From Bacillus sp. AFS015802 (lineage in GTDB: Bacteria; Bacillota; Bacilli; Bacillales; Bacillaceae_B): 64,000 bases of DNA. The position numbers were made by a program, and so were the translations under genes. The stretch is taken from assembly GCF_002561455.1 (NCBI RefSeq), contig NZ_NTUP01000012.1, positions 1 through 64,000 on the forward strand, read 5' to 3'. The notes beneath the pieces are model-generated. The model searched no databases and was not told where the DNA came from. It was given only the letters and a program-made list of their open reading frames with translations. Shown here in pieces: positions 58,580-64,000 of this stretch. How positions within the stretch are numbered: the stretch's first letter is position 1; the number at the start of each line of letters is the position of its first letter.

Positions 58580-59575
58580 CTAAGAAATCGAAAACCCTTC
58601 TTCTTCCTGTACCAATCGATCTGCATACTCATCAAGCAGAGCCCGAACTTCATCCGTGGTTTCTGTTTCCATCAGACGATTTCTCAGCTCACTCGCTCCC
58701 CGGAATCCGCGTACGTAAATCTTAAAGAAGCGGCGAAGCGGTTTGAACTGACGAGGCTCCAATTCTTCGGAGTATTGATCATGCAGGTCGAGCTGCAGTC
58801 GAAGAAGATCAAGCAGTTCCTGGCTCGTATGCTCTTTCTTCTCCACTTCGAAAGCGAACGGATTATGGAAGATTCCACGTCCGATCATGATGCCGTCCAC
58901 TCCGTATTTCTCCGCGAGTTCAAGGCCCTTCTGACGGTCAGGGATATCTCCATTGATGGTCAGTAGGGTATGAGGAGCGATTTCGTCACGAAGTTTCTTG
59001 ATCTCCGGAATCAGCTCCCAGTGAGCATCAACGTCACTCATTTCCTTTTTCGTCCGGAGATGGATGGAAAGATTGACGATGTCCTGTTCCAACAAGTGTT
59101 TCAGCCAGTCGTGCCATTCTTCGACTTTCGTATAACCAAGGCGTGTCTTCACACTGACGGGAAGTCCCCCTGCTTTCGCTGCCTGGATGATTTCCGCTGC
59201 GACATCCGGGCGGCGGATCAGGCCGGATCCTTTTCCATTCGCTGCAACATTGTGCACGGGGCATCCCATATTGATGTCGATTCCGCGAAAGCCCATTTTA
59301 GCCACACCGATACTCGTTTGACGGAAGTATTCTGGCTTGTCCCCCCAGATATGGGCGACGATCGGCTGTTCGTCTTCCGTGAACGTCAGACGCCCGCGTA
59401 CGCTGTCTTTTCCTTTCGGATGACAGTAGCTTTCTGTATTTGTAAATTCTGTAAAAAACACGTCAGGTCTCGCCGCTTCACTTACCACATGACGAAAAAC
59501 GACATCGGTCACGGCTTCCATCGGTGCCAGAACAAAAAATGGCTTAGGCAACTCATGCCAGAAATTTTCTTTCAT
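58580..59575 (-). CDS. dus: tRNA-dihydrouridine synthase
   Basis: FMN enzyme reducing uridines in the tRNA D-loop, 331 residues. The TIM barrel begins [13 protein letters not shown]; the catalytic cysteine is Cys105 in [38 protein letters not shown] and [15 protein letters not shown] follow. The C-terminal helical domain is present. Which Dus subclass it belongs to is uncertain. The ribosome-binding site AAAGGAAAGGG lies rather far (about 14 nt) from the ATG. Confidence 0.93.
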   Translation of the reverse strand: MKENFWHELPKPFFVLAPMEAVTDVVFRHVVSEAARPDVFFTEFTNTESYCHPKGKDSVRGRLTFTEDEQPIVAHIWGDKPEYFRQTSIGVAKMGFRGIDINMGCPVHNVAANGKGSGLIRRPDVAAEIIQAAKAGGLPVSVKTRLGYTKVEEWHDWLKHLLEQDIVNLSIHLRTKKEMSDVDAHWELIPEIKKLRDEIAPHTLLTINGDIPDRQKGLELAEKYGVDGIMIGRGIFHNPFAFEVEKKEHTSQELLDLLRLQLDLHDQYSEELEPRQFKPLRRFFKIYVRGFRGASELRNRLMETETTDEVRALLDEYADRLVQEEEGFSIS

Positions 59576-59852
59576 ACTCTATTTAAACCCTTTCCTTTAG
59601 GGAAGCGTGTTCCCAAAATTAAAAAGTAAGATGCTTTACTGTTATCCATTCCCGGTTAGGATGGATTCCAACCAGTATATACTTTAATGGTATTGGACGA
59701 AAAGTGCAAGGGAATGCGCCGTCTTGTTAGGAGGGAAATACTTATTATTGAAGAAAAATGAACCAAATTTTGAATAGATTAATAAGGTGATCAGCACTTT
59801 GAATATGGAAGAATTTATTTCATAATACTGAACAAAATCTGTAAAAAATTGC

Positions 59853-59858
59853 TATAAT
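59853..59858 (+). promoter_or_regulatory. -10 box upstream of the YiaAB-type gene
   Basis: TATAAT 50 bp before the start codon, with a poor TGAACA -35 (59829-59834) at 18 bp. No other feature is evident in the 332-bp gap after dus. Confidence 0.4.
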
Positions 59859-59907
59859 TGTTTACAGAAGCAGTGTATCGACCTGCGACAGTAAAGGGGA
59901 GCGGCCA

Positions 59908-60378
59908 ATGTCTGAGTTGAATGAAAATCCGTTAATGAAGAGCGATGAAAAGAAACCGAAGATTAAGGTGGAAAGAAAAGAAGGAGAACCGACTTCTGCA
60001 TTTAAAGGGGCAAGTTGGGCAGCTTTGGTGATAGGAGTTTCTGCATATTTGATCGGCTTGTTCAATGCCGGAATGGAACTAAATGAGAAGGGGTACTACT
60101 TTGCAGTATTGGTATTCGGACTCTATGCAGCTGTATCCCTGCAAAAAGCAGTAAGGGACAAGGAAGAGGATATCCCTGTGTCGGGCATCTATTATGGGCT
60201 CAGCTGGTTCGCCGTCATTGTAGCCGTATCCTTGATGACCATCGGACTCTATAACGCCGGAAGTATCATCTTAAGTGAAAAAGGATTTTATGGAATGTCG
60301 TTTGTTCTTAGTTTGTTTGCGGCCATTACCATTCAGAAAAACATTCGGGATACACAGGTGGCCAGGGATAGAGATTAA
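59908..60378 (+). CDS. YiaA/YiaB-type four-TM membrane protein
   Basis: A 156-residue protein: a charged cytosolic N-terminus (1-32) followed by two similar two-helix units (about 33-80 and 94-146). Each has a pattern like GLFNAG...EKGYYF...FGLYAAVSLQKAVRD and GLYNAG...EKGFYG...LFAAITIQKNIRD. This internal duplication is the YiaAB two-helix domain. Function unknown. RBS AAAGGGGAGCG. Confidence 0.85.
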   Translation: MSELNENPLMKSDEKKPKIKVERKEGEPTSAFKGASWAALVIGVSAYLIGLFNAGMELNEKGYYFAVLVFGLYAAVSLQKAVRDKEEDIPVSGIYYGLSWFAVIVAVSLMTIGLYNAGSIILSEKGFYGMSFVLSLFAAITIQKNIRDTQVARDRD

Positions 60379-60475
60379 TAATGGAGGGCGGCGCTGTTTT
60401 CAGTGCTGCCTTTTGTTGTTCAGGAAAAAGTGTGGTATGCAGGGGGATTCCGAATAAAGAAAATTCGACATCCCG

Positions 60476-60589
60476 GCATAATTATTTGAAATGACGCATG
60501 ATAAATGAATATCCTGCATGAAAAACCCATATACCGCACGATTCAACTCATTTCCCGCATGATTCCGCCGAAAGAGATTCCTACGCAAT
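60476..60589 (+). repeat. Degenerate direct repeats with a 20-bp period
   Basis: GCAT/GCAC-start words occur at 60476, 60496, 60516, 60536 and 60557, then GCAA at 60585. Units read GCATGAT or GCACGAT followed by AT-rich DNA ending CC or AC. Spacing is 20, 20, 20, 21 and 28 bp. Too short and degenerate for a CRISPR array. It lies in the 322-bp gap between the YiaAB-type gene and the MFS gene. Confidence 0.6.
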
Positions 60590-60644
60590 GAATTCCAAAT
60601 AGAAAACCCCGGGACTCTATTTAAAATAACCCCGTATTCATAAA

Positions 60645-60690
60645 AAGGAAGTATCAATGAACGACTTTACGTTCCGGATACTTCCTTTAG
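60645..60690 (-). terminator. MFS transporter gene terminator
   Basis: Stem AAGGAAGTATC with GATACTTCCTT (60646-60688), with T-run on the minus strand. Confidence 0.85.
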
Positions 60691-60700
60691 TCATGAATCT

Positions 60701-61891
60701 TTATGCCAATGTCTCGGACTTACGATCCAACCGATGACTCAAGAACGTCAGCACACTGGCACAAACCGCAACGGCACCGCCGACAAGTGTCACATTCATC
60801 AACGGCCCTTGGTGGTAGACAAGGCCTCCGAGTGCCGATCCCATGGCGATGCCGACGTTGCTTGCAACGGGCATCAGTGAAGCGGCGAGTCCCGTCGCTT
60901 TTGGTTGATAAACACCAGCCAGGTCGATCAAGTAAAGCTGGGTCGACGTGGTGAGGAGGATGGCCATCAAGGACATCAAGCCGATATTGATCAATCCGAT
61001 GATAAAGTGCCCGGTTGTAAAGTACAGGGCGGCCAGAACAAATGCCTGGATGAGAAAAACAAATCGAAGGCGTCCGATGGCATTGTGACTGGCAATCTTT
61101 CCGGCCAGGATATTGCTGAAGATCGAGATGAATCCGTAGGCGAACAAGATCAAGCTGATAGAGCTGCCTGGTGCATCCATCATGTGCAGAATCGGAACAA
61201 GATACGTAAATACCGCATAGGTGGCACCGAATCCAAGGGATGGAATGAAGAAAGCCATCAGGATCCGCGGATGGGTCAATAAAGAAAATTGATCCCGCAT
61301 AGAACTGCGGTATTGACTGAGCTTACTCGGTAGATTCATGAAAGATGCCAGAAAGGCAACCACACCAAGTGACGTCGTTAATAGAAACGTAGCATGCCAG
61401 TCGTACCATTCGGCAATGACCGTGCCGATGGGGACTCCGATCACGTTTGCAAGGGTGAATCCACCGAAAACGAAAGAGATGGCGACTCCCCGTTTTGTAA
61501 TGGGAATGACTTCACTGGCAATCGTCATGGCAAGGGAAATCAGGACTCCTGTGACAACCGCTGTCAGCATCCGAAGCGTCATAAGCATGATGTAGCTGGT
61601 TGAAATCACGCACAACGCATTCAAAACGATGAATGACCCTATCAAAAACAACACCCATTTCCGTTTTGGAAAATGGCTTGTTGCCGACATGACGATGGGG
61701 GTGGCGATGGCAAAGGTAATGGCAAAAGCCGAAACGAGCGTCCCTGCCTTTGCATTTGTAATATGAAGACTTGAGGAAATCTCCGTTAAGATCCCGACGA
61801 TGACAAACTCGCTTGTCCCGAGGACGAATGTCAGTAACGTAAGGGTCAATATGAGAAACCAATGTTGTCTGTTTAAGGCAGTCTCTTGCAT
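60701..61891 (-). CDS. MFS efflux transporter (DHA1 type)
   Basis: A 396-residue, 12-TM major facilitator of the drug:H+ antiporter-1 group (sugar/purine/drug exporters such as AraJ, PbuE and YdhP). It starts near FVLGTSEFVIVGIL, which is motif D1-like, and has LRMLTAVVTGVLISLAMTIASEVIP and GVPIGTVIAEWYDWHATF (antiporter motif C region). Substrate unknown. The ATG at 61891 has AGAGGT 4-5 nt upstream; a longer in-frame reading lacks support. Confidence 0.88.
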   Translation of the reverse strand: MQETALNRQHWFLILTLTLLTFVLGTSEFVIVGILTEISSSLHITNAKAGTLVSAFAITFAIATPIVMSATSHFPKRKWVLFLIGSFIVLNALCVISTSYIMLMTLRMLTAVVTGVLISLAMTIASEVIPITKRGVAISFVFGGFTLANVIGVPIGTVIAEWYDWHATFLLTTSLGVVAFLASFMNLPSKLSQYRSSMRDQFSLLTHPRILMAFFIPSLGFGATYAVFTYLVPILHMMDAPGSSISLILFAYGFISIFSNILAGKIASHNAIGRLRFVFLIQAFVLAALYFTTGHFIIGLINIGLMSLMAILLTTSTQLYLIDLAGVYQPKATGLAASLMPVASNVGIAMGSALGGLVYHQGPLMNVTLVGGAVAVCASVLTFLSHRLDRKSETLA

Positions 61892-62031
61892 AAGTACCTC
61901 TTTTCTAAGATGAATATACATGTGGAATAGATTGGGCAAACAATTTAATTATCATATCATACTTACATCGTAGCGAAAACAGCATGAAGAAGCGGCCCGT
62001 CGTCCTTCATAAGACGTGCCCTCCTTCCATC

Positions 62032-63510
62032 TCACCCTGCCCATGAAAAAATCGAAGTCGTCGTCTGTTTGTTCACAGGGTCTTTATCAGGAATCAGTTG
62101 TTCAAGGCTTTGTGTCACAGGCTTCAGCCCCTTGTCTGGAGCTTTATTGTAGATGTTCACAACAGCTCCTTTAGGAACAAAATCAAATATCTCCTCAATA
62201 TCTGGATTGACCAGGCGGATGCATCCATGTGATTTGGTCCTTTCGATGGATCCTTTATCAAGGGTGCCATGGATGGCAATGTCCCCCATGCCAAGTGCTG
62301 CTGTCCCATACATATTTGGGCGTGCTCCTCTTGGATTCTGTACGCGGTTAAGTATCGGGAACTGTCCCTGCCGAGTGGAATCGTCCTTTCCAATCCCAAC
62401 CTTTTGAGATGAAATGATATAGGGCGGGATTGTGACAACGAGTGAGAACGCTCTTTTATCAATGTCGATCTTAACGGGACTGTAAGGAATCGGGGAGGGT
62501 TGAAGGGCATTGGCGGGGGTGTTTGGATAAAACATTTCTGAAAGCGTCAATGCTTCCTGATTGTATACCCATCCCCCGGAACCTGAGAATGTGCTGGAAA
62601 TCGAATTGGAGCCGGTGGTGGCTTCATTTGGAATGAAGCTAAGGTAATTGTCGGGATAATCAGCCACCAGTTGATCAAGGCTGTCAGGAGGGGATCCGTT
62701 GTTCTTCATATAGGACTGCAGGGCTGTCCGGACTAAATTGGCCCCGATAAATTGAAGGGGATGAGGACCGCCTTTTAATACGGCCCCGCTCTTATTTAAA
62801 AATCGGATTTTCACAGGATCGTTTAAAGTTGAATTGTATTCTGCCCTTACAAAGGAGCTCTCTTGGATCGCTTCACTTTTTAACGGAAGGACCTCAAAGG
62901 AAAGTTTCTGATCGTTCGTCGCGACTCCGTATATCAGGATGTTTTTGTTTTTCGCATCCCTTCCAAGGCGGATAGACTGATCATGAAGGGATTTTTCGAT
63001 TTCATCCTTGGGCGTGTCCTCCGGGAAATACATGATATAAGGAAGATCTTCCACCTCATATACGACATCCGTGCCGGTGTTCCACATCTTTAGGCTGGAC
63101 GAAATGGCACCGCTGAAGGAAGGAAAGAAAAACAATAAAATCAATAAAAACATGTTAATAAAAAGAAGGAAAAACAACATGATTTTCACGGTAAGTGGAA
63201 GAGTGGTCCTGGCTGGTTGTGGAACTTGTCCAATGTCTTCCGTGATTTGATCTTCAAGGTTCCTGCAGGCATGCTTTGCTTTGAAATAGTAAGGAGAATA
63301 AATGCCCGCTGCTTCCTGGTAGTGTTTATATGCCTTCACAAGATGTCCTTTTTGCTCCATTTTCTGTCCCAGAAGGTAATGTGCCTCCGGAGAAGAAGGG
63401 TCATGATAGCGGAGTATCTTTTCATGATAATACTCATCGCTTTTCGATAGGTAGATATTTTTATGAATGTGTAACAGGTTCTTTTTCAGGTGGCTGTCAA
63501 ATCGGCTCAT
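62032..63510 (-). CDS. Membrane-anchored L,D-transpeptidase (YkuD domain) with TPR-like N-terminus
   Basis: A 492-residue protein: N-terminal cytosolic TPR-like helices (about 25-95, with SPEAHYLLGQKMEQKGHLVKAYKHYQEAAGIY), one TM helix (105-131), an extracytoplasmic region and a C-terminal YkuD domain. The active-site motif is IHGT...SHGCIRL with catalytic Cys430. It would form 3-3 cross-links in peptidoglycan or attach proteins. A TPR on the cytosolic side is unusual for this class. ATG at 63510 behind AGGGGGATAATT. Confidence 0.88.
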   Translation of the reverse strand: MSRFDSHLKKNLLHIHKNIYLSKSDEYYHEKILRYHDPSSPEAHYLLGQKMEQKGHLVKAYKHYQEAAGIYSPYYFKAKHACRNLEDQITEDIGQVPQPARTTLPLTVKIMLFFLLFINMFLLILLFFFPSFSGAISSSLKMWNTGTDVVYEVEDLPYIMYFPEDTPKDEIEKSLHDQSIRLGRDAKNKNILIYGVATNDQKLSFEVLPLKSEAIQESSFVRAEYNSTLNDPVKIRFLNKSGAVLKGGPHPLQFIGANLVRTALQSYMKNNGSPPDSLDQLVADYPDNYLSFIPNEATTGSNSISSTFSGSGGWVYNQEALTLSEMFYPNTPANALQPSPIPYSPVKIDIDKRAFSLVVTIPPYIISSQKVGIGKDDSTRQGQFPILNRVQNPRGARPNMYGTAALGMGDIAIHGTLDKGSIERTKSHGCIRLVNPDIEEIFDFVPKGAVVNIYNKAPDKGLKPVTQSLEQLIPDKDPVNKQTTTSIFSWAG

Positions 63511-63686
63511 TAATTATCCCCCTATAAACAGGCTGCTCTACTTCTATCTATATTTTTGTGATAGGGAAAAAAGAACGGTGATGGGGAATGGAATTGTTTA
63601 CTCCAATAAAGTATTTATCTGTACAAATTTTCAGTAAATTGGTATTATGTTAGAAAACATAACATGTTTTGGTGAGGAGAATTTAC

Positions 63687-64000
63687 ATGAAAATTCGTGA
63701 TGAATTGAATCGTACCTTGGACTATGCCTGTGATGAACTAACAGATATACTGCAAGACATTAAGAGTCATAGAGAACACGAGATGGATGAACTAAAACAT
63801 AAAATCAAACGGTATGAAGACAAAAAGCGTGCGGAAGAAACGTTTTACCGTTCGCTATCACCTGTAAGGAAGTTCTTCGCCAGCCGACCGCCCAGTCATC
63901 ACCAGGCAGTGGAATATATGGTTCATGTAAAGGATAGGTTGAAACAGATAAACGTGATCAAAGATCGCATCCGGCAAATCGATCAGGTCATTGCATTATG
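63687..64000 (+). CDS. Coiled-coil protein of unknown function (truncated at window end)
   Basis: The frame opens at the ATG at 63687 behind GTGAGGAG and runs off the window after 104 codons. It is highly charged and helical (for example DILQDIKSHREHEMDELKHKIKRYEDKKRAEE), with a proline-containing break SLSPVRKFFASRPPSHHQ. No family recognised. It is divergent from the L,D-transpeptidase gene. Confidence 0.65.
   Translation, partial: MKIRDELNRTLDYACDELTDILQDIKSHREHEMDELKHKIKRYEDKKRAEETFYRSLSPVRKFFASRPPSHHQAVEYMVHVKDRLKQINVIKDRIRQIDQVIAL

Noticed and set aside
60476-60589. CRISPR or long tandem repeat
   Set aside because: A 20-bp period leaves no room for spacers and units are degenerate.

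Overview
This window is the replication-origin region of a low-to-mid GC Firmicute of the family Bacillaceae. The gene order is nearly that of Bacillus subtilis: gyrA-gyrB-remB-recF-yaaA-dnaN-dnaA on one side, rpmH-rnpA-spoIIIJ-jag-mnmE-mnmG-rsmG-noc-parA-parB on the other, then rpsF-ssb-rpsR, yybS-gdpP-rplI-dnaC, purA, a Lys-Glu-Asp-Phe tRNA cluster, walR-walK-yycH-yycI-yycJ-htrA and rlmH. Protein sequences resemble Bacillus and Rossellomorea-type marine bacilli, but the sequence alone does not fix the species.

Layout. Position 1-1315: promoter of an rRNA operon that lies outside the window to the left, and an HD-GYP gene whose HD motif has lost its histidine. 1.4-10.6 kb (minus strand): replication operon ending at dnaA. 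9.1-11.1 kb: bipartite oriC, with DnaA boxes plus a DnaA-trio/AT-rich unwinding element between dnaA and dnaN, and a second dense box cluster with Spo0A-type boxes upstream of dnaA. 12-21 kb (plus): rpmH to parB. 21-38.5 kb: membrane, spore, GTPase, ribosomal-protein, chemoreceptor, c-di-AMP phosphodiesterase, helicase and purA genes. 38.5-42.1 kb: a K+ channel divergent from a four-gene cassette (unknown protein, Asp/Trp-rich lipoprotein, ATP-grasp glutathionylspermidine-synthase-like ligase, DUF350 membrane protein). 42.3-42.9 kb: four tRNAs. 43.2-52.9 kb: M23/LysM/G5 wall hydrolase, Wal operon, HtrA, a small CxxH/CxxC protein and RlmH. 52.9-64 kb: accessory DNA with a DUF559-like nuclease/winged-helix gene followed by four spaced palindromes, a glycine-riboswitch-controlled permease, oxidoreductases, Dus, an MFS exporter, an L,D-transpeptidase and a truncated coiled-coil gene. 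Most genes read away from oriC; the spore gene yyaC, the ABC transporter, the K+ channel, dus, the MFS gene and the L,D-transpeptidase are head-on.

Cis elements are the most distinctive content. There are three perfect parS sites (in parB, between rpsF and ssb, in walK), outlying DnaA-box clusters at jag-mnmE and htrA-rlmH, candidate WalR boxes next to the wall-hydrolase gene, PurR boxes at purA and a sigma-D promoter at the chemoreceptor. At least six copies of a dispersed hairpin repeat (family A, about 120 bp, with arms that covary between copies) sit in intergenic gaps. A second repeat (family B, about 125 bp) occurs once cleanly inserted into a family A copy and once as a partial tandem. 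A short array with a 20-bp period lies near 60.5 kb.

My best candidates for under-described systems are the K+ channel/lipoprotein/ATP-grasp/DUF350 cassette, the nuclease-plus-palindrome array, and the two interacting intergenic repeat families.
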